Positions 19,025-28,179 of a DNA stretch of 64,000 nucleotides are shown here, in pieces. Position 1 is the stretch's first letter; each line of letters starts with the position of its first letter. The notes beneath the pieces are model-generated. The model was not told where the DNA came from, did no database searches, and saw only the letters and a program-made list of their open reading frames with translations. A program made the translations under genes and the position numbers. The DNA comes from Paraburkholderia ultramafica. GTDB taxonomy: Bacteria; Pseudomonadota; Gammaproteobacteria; Burkholderiales; Burkholderiaceae. The stretch covers positions 186,001-250,000 of the forward strand of contig NZ_CADIKK010000001.1 of NCBI RefSeq assembly GCF_902859915.1, read 5' to 3'.

Positions 19025-20140
19025 CCCGTGTTCGAATTGCTGGAGTCGCGTGGTTTCACGGTCATGCTGATCAATGCGCGTCACGTCAAGAACGTCTCGG
19101 GGCGCAAGTCCGACGTGCTGGATTGCCAATGGATCCAGCAGCTCATGACGTACGGTTTGCTGCGCGGGGCATTTCGCCCGGCCGACCAGGTGTGTGTGCT
19201 GCGCTCGCCGTGGCGCCAACGCGGGATGCTGTTGCGCAGCCAGTCGCGCCACGTCCAGCATATGCAGAAGGCCCTGACTCAGATGAACGTCCAGCTCGCT
19301 AACGTCATCTCCGACGTAGTCGGTGTGACGGGCCAGAAGATCCTGCGCGCGATTGTGGCTGGCGAGCGGGATGGCCATGCGCTCGCGGGCATGAAGGATG
19401 TACGTATCCGCGCCAGCGTCGAGGAGATAGCGAAGAGCCTGCAAGGCAACTGGCGTGCCGAGCACCTGTTCGCGCTCAGGCAGGCGGTGGACGCGTTCGA
19501 CTTCATCTGTACGCAACTGGCCGAGTGCGACCGCGAGATCGAGCAACAGTTGCAACGCCTGCAAACTCATGAGGGTGAACCTGCCAGGGGCAAGCAGCGC
19601 GGCAGGACACGCAACGGGCCGAAGTTTGACCTGCGCACGCAGTTGTTCAGGATGTGCGGCGTGGACCTCACGCGCATTGACGGCATTGACGTCACGACGG
19701 CGCTGGCTGTCATCTCGGAGATTGGCGTCGACATGTCACGTTTTCCCTCGGCGGCACACTTCGCGAGCTGGCTGGGTCTGTGCCCGGGCACCCGGATAAC
19801 CGGAGGCAAAGTGATGAGTGGCAAGACCAGGCGCTGCGCTAACCGCGCGGCCCAGGCCCTGCGAATGGCCGCTACGGCGTTGCGCGCCAGCCAGTCGGCA
19901 CTGGGTGCGTACTTCAGGCGGATGTGTTCACGCATGGACAAACCGAAGGCCATTACCGCTGCCGCGCACAAGCTCGCGCGACTCATCTACACGATGCTCA
20001 CCAAGGGCGAGGAATACACCGATCAAGGGCAGGACTACTACGAAGAGCGCTACCGCGAACGTGTTCTTCGGCAGTTATCCCAACGCGCCCAGAAGCTCGG
20101 CATGAAGCTCGTCGCCACAGAACAACCGCAACCCGTCTGA
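19025..20140 (+). pseudogene. IS110-family transposase, N-terminus lost
   Basis: About 372 residues remain of an IS110-type transposase. The frame begins right after the intron 3' end at PVFELLESRGFTVMLINARH. The second half of the DEDD domain is present (GRKSDVLDCQW), as is the C-terminal Transposase_20 domain (IDGIDVTTALAVISEIGVD, CPGTRITGGKVMSGKTRR). The first about 100 residues, with the catalytic Asp and Glu of the RuvC-like fold, are absent, because the upstream exon on the other side of the intron has been lost. The element should be inactive. Its ends and any bridge-RNA region could not be identified. Confidence 0.85.
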
Positions 20141-20243
20141 AAAACTCATTCCCAATCAGACGCTTGGAGTGTGTTTCTTAAGAGGTCGCTTCTAGAAGCG
20201 CGCGATCGCTTTCGGCAACGTCGGCGGGACGAGGTCCCGGTTG

Positions 20244-20303
20244 GCGACAAGGCACGGCGGTTTCGAGGTGGATCATTCGAGCGTGCATCGCTGGGTGACA
20301 GTG
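20244..20303 (+). pseudogene. Possible IS6-family transposase scrap
   Basis: A 20-codon stretch reads GFEVDHSSVHRWV, close to the helix-turn-helix region of IS6-family transposases (GIEVDHSSVHRW as recalled). No more of the gene can be followed on either side. It fits the mobile-element debris around it, but so short a match could be chance. Confidence 0.35.
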
Positions 20304-20383
20304 ACGTGGTGCATGGTATCTCGACGCTATCTGAAAGGTTAGGCCGGGCGGAATCGCCTGGCCACTGCATTGACTACCACCCA

Positions 20384-21835
20384 CTACGCTTGCGGCCGCA
20401 CGACGACATAAGCGAGATGTCCGGGCGGTTTACTGTTTTGACCATTTACACGGCTCGGTACCTTGAAACGCACGCTCATGGTTTGTTCATTCCACGACAC
20501 CGTCGCTTCTTCGCGCGGACTCACGAAGCCGGTCAACGCGTCGATGAACATGACTTGCGCCTTGCCCGACGACGGTGGTGGCACACCAGTAGCGCTCACC
20601 GTCCGCCAACCCGGATCGGCATTCACCTGAAACACGATGTCATTGTCCGAACGCAACGCACTTCCGGTTGCACCCGGCCCGAACTGCAACGGCCTTGAAA
20701 AGCTTCCAAGCGATCCGAAGACCGTCTGGCGCAGCACGATCAGACTTTCTCCCGGCACGTTGTAGGTTCGCTCCGGCGGACCACGGTGCGTCAGTCGGAA
20801 TGGTTCGTAGCCATCCCAGTGATAGACCATCGAGACATACTTGTCCGGGTCATCCCAGTTCCGATCCAGCGCCCACACCGCGAAATCGAAGAAATAGCGC
20901 GGCAGGTAGTGCGGATCGTTCATGTACGTGTCGCCGATCTCCGTCTGCCATATGCCGCGCGCCGGGCCGTTCTTCACATACTGCTGATACAGCGGGTCCA
21001 GGTCTGCCACATTCAGGTAGTGCGTATCCAGGTAATCGACCCAATCCAGCATGCGCGCGTTGAAAGCAGGACTGCGCCATTCGAGCCACCTGGTGTAGGT
21101 ATCGAGTCCACCCTGATCCGGCCAGCCACCATAAACAACGTATGCGTGGTAACGACGGATGATTCGCGCAGCAGGAATGTGAATCCGCTCGACGTAGTCT
21201 TGCATGGCGCGCTGATACGGCTGCGAATGCTTTTCATCGGCGCTGTTAAAACCAGGGCCATGCCAGAACGACGCCTGGGGCGCACCACCAGACAACCTGC
21301 CGGCCGCCTCGTTCCAGATCTGGAAATAGCGCAGGTTGTAGGGCGGCGCAGAGTACTTGCGCACCACCGCATCCACGTAGCGCTTCCAAACATCCACATT
21401 CACCGGAGCCGATTTCGAATCACCTGGCAAGCTCGCGTTCCACGACGGTGTATAGGCCAGTAGAAGCAGCGAACCGATTCCATTCCGGTTATTCCGGATC
21501 ACAACGGGCGGCAGATCCATGTCGTATGCCACACCGGTCTTGTTCACAAGCATGCTGTCCGAGCGCACGTTCAACTGACCGGGGCCGACCGCATCTCGTC
21601 CCCAGGTGATGCCCATTTCGTGCCACATTTCCAGATCGCTTGCCGATCCCGCCCATCCGTTCGTCCCAATCAACTCCGTAATCCTGCGGCCGCCAGACAA
21701 CGGTGCCGCAGGCGCGCCCTGGGCCGAAGGCGCTGTCTTCGCGTGCGCCGCCGGCAACGTGGCGGCCGCGAGAGCGGTCAGTGTCTGCAATGCCCGCCGT
21801 CGGCCGGGATTCTCCAAAGGCCCGTTACTCGACAT
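20384..21835 (-). CDS. Clan GH-A-like secreted glycosidase, intact copy
   Basis: A 483-residue protein with a twin-arginine-like N-terminal signal (GRRRALQTLTALAAATLPAA). The catalytic part starts near RRITELIGTNGWAGSASDLE. WNEAAG (acid/base Glu) and GIWQTEIGDTYM (nucleophile Glu) fit a clan GH-A (beta/alpha)8 barrel such as GH39 or GH5-like families. The last about 110 residues look like a beta-sandwich. It starts 3 bp after the GT4 stop at 21839, so it is probably translationally coupled. A frameshifted paralogue lies at 4817-6272 behind the paralogous GT4. A role in trimming the exopolysaccharide in the periplasm is inference; the substrate is unknown. Confidence 0.78.
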   Translation of the reverse strand: MSSNGPLENPGRRRALQTLTALAAATLPAAHAKTAPSAQGAPAAPLSGGRRITELIGTNGWAGSASDLEMWHEMGITWGRDAVGPGQLNVRSDSMLVNKTGVAYDMDLPPVVIRNNRNGIGSLLLLAYTPSWNASLPGDSKSAPVNVDVWKRYVDAVVRKYSAPPYNLRYFQIWNEAAGRLSGGAPQASFWHGPGFNSADEKHSQPYQRAMQDYVERIHIPAARIIRRYHAYVVYGGWPDQGGLDTYTRWLEWRSPAFNARMLDWVDYLDTHYLNVADLDPLYQQYVKNGPARGIWQTEIGDTYMNDPHYLPRYFFDFAVWALDRNWDDPDKYVSMVYHWDGYEPFRLTHRGPPERTYNVPGESLIVLRQTVFGSLGSFSRPLQFGPGATGSALRSDNDIVFQVNADPGWRTVSATGVPPPSSGKAQVMFIDALTGFVSPREEATVSWNEQTMSVRFKVPSRVNGQNSKPPGHLAYVVVRPQA

Positions 21836-21838
21836 CGG

Positions 21839-22957
21839 CTAGACCATCGACGCGCTGGGCGCCAGCTCAGTCACGCGGTCGCTCGAGCGCCCATACAGGA
21901 TGTCGTCCAGCAGTCTTTGCACAGAACGCTCCCATTTGAATTCACGGGCACGTGCAGCACCTTTAGCCCGGTAATGCTCGCGCAATCCTTCGTCCGTCCT
22001 GAGACACGACACCTTCTCCGCAATGTCCGCGGCCGACGTGGCGTCGCAATACAACGCTGCGTCCGCGCACACTCCAGGTATCGCCGTTCGCGACGACGCG
22101 ATGACCGGACACCCGCAGTACATTGCTTCGAGCGGTGGCAATCCGAACCCTTCGTATAGCGACGGGAAAATGAGGCGTCCCGCGTTTTCGTGGAGCGCTT
22201 TCTGATCGCCATCGCTAACGAATCCGCTCCACTTGACCTGCTTCGAATCCGCGAATTGCGAAACGAGGCCATCGTTGAAGATGCGGGAGTTCTTCCTGCC
22301 CACCACGACAAACCTGATATTCGTAAGGTGCTGGAGTTGAGTGATCGCTTCCAACACACGTTGCAGGTTCTTTCTCGGGTGGAGGCTGCCAACGATCACG
22401 CAGTAAGCGTCTTTCGTCAGTCCGAGACGCTGCGTGATGCCCGGATCAGCGACGACGCGATCCAGATGATCCGCGCCGGGCGGCACGACCTCGACACGCG
22501 ATTCGTCCACGTTCAGGTGATGGCAGATCCATTGTTTTGAATACTCGGAGACCGTCAGGATCGTCGGATTGGACTTTGGAAACATCGAAAAAATGATGCG
22601 ATACCAGAGTCGAAACTCCTTCGAAAAGCCCTGCGGAACGTCGTAGACAGCCATGTCGTGAACCATGACCACGTGACGGCGCTTGATAGTCGGATTCGTG
22701 TTGCACAGACTCAACAGCGTTCTTCCGCGCGCAGCAAAAGGAAGCGTGATCTGCTCCCAAAGCGTGCCGCGCAGCCAGGAGAATTGCCGCTGACGTTTCA
22801 GCGACGCACCGGGCTCGATAGCATTGCGCGGCACGAAAATCTCCAGTTCTTCACCGGGCGTGGCGCGCATCTGCATTGCTCTGGTCAGCTCGTACGCAAC
22901 TCGCTGAACACCCGCCATGGGCTGCCAGGTGAACTTGCCGCTTATTGCAAAGGCCAT
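21839..22957 (-). CDS. GT4-family glycosyltransferase, copy 2 of the duplicated pair
   Basis: A 372-residue GT-B protein highly similar to the one at 6276-7391. It starts MAFAISGKFTWQPMAGVQRV, has VIVGSLHPRKNLQRVLEAI and the motif SLYEGFGLPPLEAMYCG. The frame continues eight codons upstream to a GTG, but the ATG at 22957 aligns with copy 1 and has GGAG seven to eight bases upstream. It forms a two-gene unit with the intact glycosidase. The differences between copies are spread over the protein, which suggests an old duplication or separate acquisition, and perhaps different sugar specificity. Confidence 0.87.
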   Translation of the reverse strand: MAFAISGKFTWQPMAGVQRVAYELTRAMQMRATPGEELEIFVPRNAIEPGASLKRQRQFSWLRGTLWEQITLPFAARGRTLLSLCNTNPTIKRRHVVMVHDMAVYDVPQGFSKEFRLWYRIIFSMFPKSNPTILTVSEYSKQWICHHLNVDESRVEVVPPGADHLDRVVADPGITQRLGLTKDAYCVIVGSLHPRKNLQRVLEAITQLQHLTNIRFVVVGRKNSRIFNDGLVSQFADSKQVKWSGFVSDGDQKALHENAGRLIFPSLYEGFGLPPLEAMYCGCPVIASSRTAIPGVCADAALYCDATSAADIAEKVSCLRTDEGLREHYRAKGAARAREFKWERSVQRLLDDILYGRSSDRVTELAPSASMV

Positions 22958-22984
22958 GGGTTCTCCGTCCTTTGAAGTCACTCA

Positions 22985-23125
22985 GATCTGTACGCACCGG
23001 ACAATCTCGTCTACTTTGGCGAACTCACTTTTACGCCTGGCGCCGGCGTGCTGCCTTTTACGCCCGACAGTGTGGATTACGAGTGGGGAAAGCTACTTGG
23101 TGCGACTCCCTACTGCCCTGGCTGA
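22985..23125 (+). pseudogene. 3' remnant of a second TupA-like ATP-grasp gene
   Basis: Forty-seven codons read DLYAPDNLVYFGELTFTPGA, then GVLPFTPDSVDYEWGKLLG and a stop at 23125. This matches the C-terminus of the ATP-grasp protein at 12059-13063 almost residue for residue, while many third positions differ. The 5' part is absent; the match begins 28 bases from the start codon of the leftward GT4 gene. An intrinsic terminator at 23144-23171 still follows. It shows that the second GT4/glycosidase copy once sat beside its own ATP-grasp gene. Confidence 0.8.
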
Positions 23126-23143
23126 CACCGCGCATCATCCAGA

Positions 23144-23171
23144 AAAGCGGGCTCCTGGTGAGCCCGCTTTT
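23144..23171 (+). terminator. Intrinsic terminator after the ATP-grasp remnant
   Basis: AAAGCGGGCTC (23144-23154) pairs with GAGCCCGCTTT (23160-23170) around a five-base loop, followed by a run of T. A short A-run on the left gives weaker activity on the minus strand, where the membrane-protein gene ends at 23180, so it may serve both directions. Confidence 0.88.
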
Positions 23172-23179
23172 TTTATTCC

Positions 23180-24826
23180 TTACTTCTTCATAACCATCAA
23201 CTGGTCGAAGTTGACGGTGCAGTCAGACTGCGTCGGCGTGCTGTTCGTGGCCATGCGGATATGGTCGTCACGCAAATCGAATTCCCAGTTCATTTGCGAG
23301 AACGGCAGTGCGACTGGCTGATCCTTACACAATTCCCGCACCGAAGCTACAGCCTGCTTGTAGTGCGTCTGTTTCAACAGAACGTAGCCGGCGACGCTCG
23401 CCATGGATAAAGCCGAATTGGCAAATGCAAGCACGATGATGACGTAAAGCTGTTTGCGACTAGTCGAGAACGCTGCAGTCAGAAGAAATGGAACCGTGTA
23501 GAACATCGGCACATATCGCGCCCACCACGATTGCGGGTGGATCAGCACGATAACCAGTGTTGCGAGCAGGTAGATCGCGATGACGTGCGCGCCCTTTCTC
23601 TTCCAGAAGAATGGAATGACGCCCACTATCAGCATGGAGCCAAAGAATGGCCCGAACCCGGCGAAGCGCGTATCCGCGGTGTGAAGTGCGATGAACGCAT
23701 CGCGCAACTGCCCCATTGACGGCACGAAAGTCGGCTCAGCCATGCCGCAGCTACTACAGTTGAAAGGGATGGAGAAATACGACAAAAACAACCTGTGCAG
23801 TGGATTCAGATGCAGGAAATGAGGCGAAGCATGACCAACGATAATGTCGATCTTCTCTGCGCCCAGAAGCGGATAAAAGATATGCTTTCCGGCCAGAATG
23901 TTCTGCACGTAAGGCGAGTAGCCGACAAATGCAACGGCGACGATCGACCAGATGGCAAGCTGCCCAATCAGGCCTTTGTGCCTTACAAGAAATCCTCGCT
24001 TCTCTCCGGCGATGAAAGCCACGGCGAAAAACACGATGGTTGACAGGCCGCCGAACACGAGGCCCGTCATCTTCGAGCCGATCAGCAGCACGAGCGCCGC
24101 GCCGAGTTGCACGGCGGAATACGGCCGGTTTCTGATCGCGAATAGCAGATTGACGGAGAAGATAGTCCAGCAGTAGAAGTGAACCGAATCCACGTACATC
24201 GTGGTCAGTTGACCGAACGCGACAGGATTGTAGATACACGCGGCCGCTGCAAAAAAGGCCGTCTTCCGCGATTCAATGGTCGTCTCGAACAACTGCATCA
24301 ACGCAAACAGCGCAGGTACGCTCAACAGCAAGGTGAAAGACTTGCCACTGTTGAAATGCGAGGTCAGCATTTGCGCTGCGTACGCGAAGAACTCGAAAGC
24401 CTTCGGGTAGTGCTCGACCCAGAATATGCCGCCCAGTTGACGCATGCCGGTGGACCACGGCTCTCCGCGATCCAGCATCAGTGCAACGGCACCGTGGTAA
24501 TTCAGGCCGTCGTAACTGAATTCCCGCAAGTATCCGTAAGCAATCAGCACGATCACAACGAATGCGACGGCCATGGCAGTTGTTCGCCACCCCGATCGGA
24601 ATACATACGCGTATACCGCAAGACCGGTGACAAAAACGAGTCCGACTATTCGCTGCGCAAGAGGGTCGTGAATGCCAAAGTTGTAGAGGATTGCCGCATA
24701 TATCGAAGACGCCAGCACGAAAACAACGACATAGTCACTGAATCTTGCCCAGTCCACGTGTGCGAAGGTACTGGTCGTTGTATTCGTCGCCGTGCGAGTC
24801 ACCGAACTTGTCGTCGTAGTAGACAT
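23180..24826 (-). CDS. Polytopic membrane protein, GT-C glycosyltransferase-like
   Basis: A 548-residue protein with about eleven to twelve hydrophobic helices and a short Thr/Ser-rich N-terminus (MSTTTTSSVTRTATNTTT). The loop after the early helices, REFSYDGLNYHGAVALMLDR, recalls the first periplasmic loop of GT-C transferases, which use polyprenyl-phosphate sugars as donors. A soluble tail of about 60 residues ends the protein. The frame is open 97 codons further upstream, but GGAG at a suitable distance and the start of likely coding sequence favour 24826. It lies next to the HAD-UbiA gene, on the opposite strand. It is a candidate transferase for the polyprenyl-linked sugar made by that enzyme; this is inference. 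Confidence 0.6.
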   Translation of the reverse strand: MSTTTTSSVTRTATNTTTSTFAHVDWARFSDYVVVFVLASSIYAAILYNFGIHDPLAQRIVGLVFVTGLAVYAYVFRSGWRTTAMAVAFVVIVLIAYGYLREFSYDGLNYHGAVALMLDRGEPWSTGMRQLGGIFWVEHYPKAFEFFAYAAQMLTSHFNSGKSFTLLLSVPALFALMQLFETTIESRKTAFFAAAACIYNPVAFGQLTTMYVDSVHFYCWTIFSVNLLFAIRNRPYSAVQLGAALVLLIGSKMTGLVFGGLSTIVFFAVAFIAGEKRGFLVRHKGLIGQLAIWSIVAVAFVGYSPYVQNILAGKHIFYPLLGAEKIDIIVGHASPHFLHLNPLHRLFLSYFSIPFNCSSCGMAEPTFVPSMGQLRDAFIALHTADTRFAGFGPFFGSMLIVGVIPFFWKRKGAHVIAIYLLATLVIVLIHPQSWWARYVPMFYTVPFLLTAAFSTSRKQLYVIIVLAFANSALSMASVAGYVLLKQTHYKQAVASVRELCKDQPVALPFSQMNWEFDLRDDHIRMATNSTPTQSDCTVNFDQLMVMKK

Positions 24827-25357
24827 GGATGGCATTCTCTCCGTTAAGGGAAAACTTAAAGGTCGTTGCTGCGTCCACGCTGTTTCAGCGGTAGTTGCCT
24901 TGCCCTGACGCGATGCGGGGAAGGTTGGGGAGATTGTCGGCGTCAGTGAATTAAGTTGTGCGCGAGGTTGTAACTGATTATGGGTGCATGTGTCGCGTTG
25001 CACAAGGCGCCGTAAATCCGGTAGTACGCGGGCGTCTCGACCAGTTTCACGCGCTCTCAAAGAACAGTTCGTAGCGCAGCGGCAAGCATGACGCCGCGAG
25101 TCGGCAATTGGACACAAATAGACCGGTAAGAATCAACCTTCTGCTCGATCGGCGCGATTGGCCGTCTCCGTTGATATTCCGTCATCTTTTCGGGAGACCT
25201 GAGCAACACCGCGCGCGGATTCGTGTGCTACTTTACAAATGCTGCGTTGCAGCGTCTTGCGCGCGGGCGAACGATTACCCATCGCTACGAAGCCTGCTTT
25301 ACCGTGCCACCCTCCCGGCGCTTGGGCTAACACTCCGATAACTGCTCGAGGCTACCT
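24827..25357. other. Divergent promoter region
   Basis: About 530 bases between two divergent genes, the GT-C-like gene (leftward) and the HAD-UbiA gene (rightward). The open frames inside show no recognisable protein. It must hold both promoters. No strong palindrome was seen. Confidence 0.5.
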
Positions 25358-26779
25358 ATGGCTGCTGCAAGTGTCCCTCTTTGTGTTGATCTGGACGGCA
25401 CACTGACTCACACGGATCTGCTGATCGAGTCGTTTCTCGTACTGATCAAAAAGAATCCCGTCTATCTGTTCCATTGCGTCGCCTGGCTGCTGCGCGGCAA
25501 GGGATACCTGAAGGCGCAGATTGCTGCACGCGTCGCGATCGACGTATCGGTGCTGCCCTATAACGCGCGCTTCGTCGATTTTCTGAAACATGAGCAATCG
25601 AGCGGTCGCGATCTCTATCTGTGTACCGCGGGCGATCAACGCTTTGCCGATCAGATCGCTTCGCACTTTGGTTTCTTCACAGGGGTCATGGCGAGCAACG
25701 AGTCACGCAACCTTTCCGGCACGAACAAGGCGGGCGCGCTCTCGGAGAGATTCGGCGTGCAGGGTTTCGACTACTGCGGCAACGCACGTGCGGACATACC
25801 CGTGTGGAAGCAGGCGCGCAGGGCGATCGTCGTGGGAAACAAGCACATGCAGGCGGTGGCGCAGAAAGTAAACAAGACCACCGTCTTCTTTGAGAGCGAG
25901 CACTCTTTCATTCGGCTCGCACTCAAGGAGATGCGCGTTTATCAGTGGGTGAAGAATCTACTGATCTTCGTGCCACTGCTCGCTTCGCACCGCTTCACCA
26001 ATGTCGACACATTGATTGCCGGCGGGATCTCCTTTCTTTCGTTCTGCTTTTGCGCGTCGTCGGTGTATCTGCTGAACGACATGCTCGACCTCGACGCGGA
26101 CCGGCGTCATAGCCGCAAGCGCAACCGTCCGTTTGCGTCGGGTGAGTTGTCGCTCGTGTCCGGCATCGTATTGATGTTCGCGCTGCTTGCGGGTTCGGCG
26201 AGCCTCGCACTCATGCTGCCGCAATCTTTCCGACTCGTGCTGGCCTGCTATATGGTCACGACGCTTGCGTACTCGTTCCGCCTGAAGCGCGTGATGCTGG
26301 TCGATGTGTTCGTGCTCGCCGGCCTCTACACCACGCGTATCGTCGCGGGTGGTGCAGCCGTTGGTGTCGTGCTCTCCGACTGGCTGATCATGTTCTCGGT
26401 AATGATTTTTCTCAGCCTGGCCATGGTCAAGCGTTACACCGAACTCGACAAGATGCAGCGTGACGGTAAAGCGTCAGCAGCAGGACGCGGTTATCTTACC
26501 GACGACATGAGCATCGTGCGTTCGTTCGGTACGGCAGCGGGTTATGTCGCCGTGCTGGTGCTTGCCCTCTACATGAATTCCAAGGATGTCGCCGTGCTGT
26601 ACCAGAACCCGCATCGACTGTGGATACTGTTCTGCCTGCTGCTCTATTGGATTAGCCGCATGTGGATGGTGGCGTTCCGCGGAGAAATGAACGACGACCC
26701 AATCGTCTTCGCCATCAAGAACCGGTCGAGCCTCTTCGTGATCGTGCTGTGTGTGCTGACCGTGATAGCGGCCATCTGA
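25358..26779 (+). CDS. HAD phosphatase-UbiA prenyltransferase fusion (DPPR synthase-like)
   Basis: Residues 1 to about 195 form a complete HAD domain: CVDLDGTLTHTDLL (motif I), YLCTAGDQ (motif II), and DYCGNARADIPVW (motif IV). From about residue 196 a UbiA membrane prenyltransferase follows, with RVYQWVKNLLIFVPLL, NDMLDLDADRRHSRKRNRPF (both Asp-rich signature and phosphate-binding basic residues) and further helices. UbiA members with this QWVKN...KRNRPFASG pattern include decaprenyl-phosphate 5-phosphoribosyltransferase, which makes the precursor of polyprenyl-phospho-arabinose. A fused HAD domain could remove the 5-phosphate. The ATG has GAGG upstream. It converges on an SDR gene with a shared terminator. 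Confidence 0.82.
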   Translation: MAAASVPLCVDLDGTLTHTDLLIESFLVLIKKNPVYLFHCVAWLLRGKGYLKAQIAARVAIDVSVLPYNARFVDFLKHEQSSGRDLYLCTAGDQRFADQIASHFGFFTGVMASNESRNLSGTNKAGALSERFGVQGFDYCGNARADIPVWKQARRAIVVGNKHMQAVAQKVNKTTVFFESEHSFIRLALKEMRVYQWVKNLLIFVPLLASHRFTNVDTLIAGGISFLSFCFCASSVYLLNDMLDLDADRRHSRKRNRPFASGELSLVSGIVLMFALLAGSASLALMLPQSFRLVLACYMVTTLAYSFRLKRVMLVDVFVLAGLYTTRIVAGGAAVGVVLSDWLIMFSVMIFLSLAMVKRYTELDKMQRDGKASAAGRGYLTDDMSIVRSFGTAAGYVAVLVLALYMNSKDVAVLYQNPHRLWILFCLLLYWISRMWMVAFRGEMNDDPIVFAIKNRSSLFVIVLCVLTVIAAI

Positions 26780-26794
26780 CGTAAAAAGGAAATG

Positions 26795-26828
26795 AAAAAA
26801 GGGAGCACCTGGCGGTGCTCCCTTTTTT
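26795..26828. terminator. Bidirectional intrinsic terminator
   Basis: AAAAAAGGGAGCACC (26795-26809) pairs perfectly with GGTGCTCCCTTTTTT (26814-26828) around a four-base loop. A-runs and T-runs flank the stem on both strands, so it can end both the rightward HAD-UbiA gene and the leftward SDR gene. Confidence 0.92.
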
Positions 26829-26839
26829 CATGGAAGGCG

Positions 26840-27784
26840 TTACTTTGACCGCGACAATCCCGGCCGCTCTGCGCCGCTGCGGTTGATATGAACGGCGATG
26901 TCTCTCGCGATTCGTGCATTCGAAAACTGCGGTCGCCAGCCAATAGCCAGAGATTCGTCGATCGACAAAACATGCTGAAGTTCGAGCATCAGCAATTGCT
27001 CACGTGCGAGCAGCCGATAACCCGCTATCGTCGAAAGCCATTTCACAGGTAACAGGGGAATGGATACCTTGCGTACATGTTCCACGCGGAGTTCCGCCGC
27101 GATCTCGTCGATCCACTGCCGGATAGATAACGGTTCAGGGTCCGCGGCATTGAAAAATCCGCTAGCCCGCGTTTCCGCGACACGATAGATCAGGCTCGCC
27201 ACGTCGATGACGTGCACCATATGGATTTTGTGTTCGCCACGGCCGGGAAACGCGACAAAACCAAACTTCGTCATCATATTGACGAAGCCCCGGAACAGTC
27301 CTTCTCTTCCTTCGCCGCCAATGATGCACGGAATGATCGTTGCCGCGCCGGGAATGGTATCGATAAACCTCTGGGCGGCCAGTTTCGAGCGGCTGTACAC
27401 GCCCTCGCCACCCATACTGCTCTGTATGGCATACGTTTCCTGTCCAGTCTGTCTGTACATCATGCTCGTACCCACATGGACGAAACGGGCGCCTTGCGTG
27501 CGATAACGCTCCGCAAGGTTCTTCGCCGCGTGCACGTTGTTGCGCTCGAAAAATGATTTTCTGAAGATCAGCGGCACACCCTTCGTCACGTACTGAACCG
27601 CGGCACAGTTGACTACAACGTCGACGTCGGGCAACGAAGCCGTGAACGCTTCATTCGCGAGGTCGCCGGGGATATCGACCGCTCCGGTCCTGTCGGTTGT
27701 AGCCACGTCGTGGCCGCGCGCCTTGAACTGTTTGACGCACTCCGTTCCCAGAAAACCCGCCGCACCAGTAATCAGTACTCGCAT
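26840..27784 (-). CDS. Extended SDR: NAD-dependent epimerase/dehydratase
   Basis: A 314-residue protein starting MRVLITGAAGFLGTECVKQF, the NAD(P)-binding TGxxGxxG motif, with the catalytic YSRSK (Tyr-x3-Lys) later. A long upstream extension is open, but GGAGT seven bases before the ATG at 27784 fixes the start. It lies 23 bp downstream of the ArnE-like gene and is clearly in one operon with it. A sugar-nucleotide or lipid-linked-sugar dehydrogenase or epimerase is likely. Together with the HAD-UbiA gene it is reminiscent of the DprE2 step of mycobacterial decaprenyl-phospho-arabinose synthesis; that parallel is inference. Confidence 0.82.
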   Translation of the reverse strand: MRVLITGAAGFLGTECVKQFKARGHDVATTDRTGAVDIPGDLANEAFTASLPDVDVVVNCAAVQYVTKGVPLIFRKSFFERNNVHAAKNLAERYRTQGARFVHVGTSMMYRQTGQETYAIQSSMGGEGVYSRSKLAAQRFIDTIPGAATIIPCIIGGEGREGLFRGFVNMMTKFGFVAFPGRGEHKIHMVHVIDVASLIYRVAETRASGFFNAADPEPLSIRQWIDEIAAELRVEHVRKVSIPLLPVKWLSTIAGYRLLAREQLLMLELQHVLSIDESLAIGWRPQFSNARIARDIAVHINRSGAERPGLSRSK

Positions 27785-27807
27785 AATGTGACTCCATGTT
27801 CGTCGCC

Positions 27808-28179
27808 TTACGATTTGGCAACCAGATAGACACCAACGATGATGACCGCGATGCCGATCAGCTTCTGCGTCGAGAGAATCTCTCCGAACAGATACCATGC
27901 CGCCAACGCGTTGACCACGTATCCGATCGACAGCATCGGGTACGCCACGCTCACTGGGACCTTCGACAAGGCCACGATCCAGATAGCGACGCTCAATACA
28001 TAACACGCTAGCCCCGCCATGATGTGAGGCTCGAAACCCACTCTGAAAAGCGTTGAGAACGCTGTCTGGCGACTGATACTAAGCGCTCCGAGCGCATTGG
28101 TTCCGGCCTTCAGCCAGAGTTGCGCCATAGCATTCAACAGCACACCGGTCACGATCAGAACAAAGCTCAGAATGCTCAC
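27808..28179 (-). CDS. Small four-helix transporter, ArnE/SMR-like flippase subunit
   Basis: A 123-residue protein with four hydrophobic helices. The segment VALSKVPVSVAYPMLSIGYV followed by a helix and LIGIAVIIVGVYLV closely follows the pattern of ArnE, one half of the undecaprenyl-phosphate-aminoarabinose flippase, and of the SMR/EamA group in general. It starts with GTG at 28179, supported by GGGAGGG six bases upstream. It heads a two-gene operon with the SDR. Translocation of a polyprenyl-phosphate sugar across the inner membrane is the favoured role; small-drug export is the alternative. Confidence 0.75.
   Translation of the reverse strand: MSILSFVLIVTGVLLNAMAQLWLKAGTNALGALSISRQTAFSTLFRVGFEPHIMAGLACYVLSVAIWIVALSKVPVSVAYPMLSIGYVVNALAAWYLFGEILSTQKLIGIAVIIVGVYLVAKS

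Noticed and set aside
18068..20310. An active composite transposon
   Set aside because: Every element in the cluster lacks essential parts, and no matching pair of ends was found.
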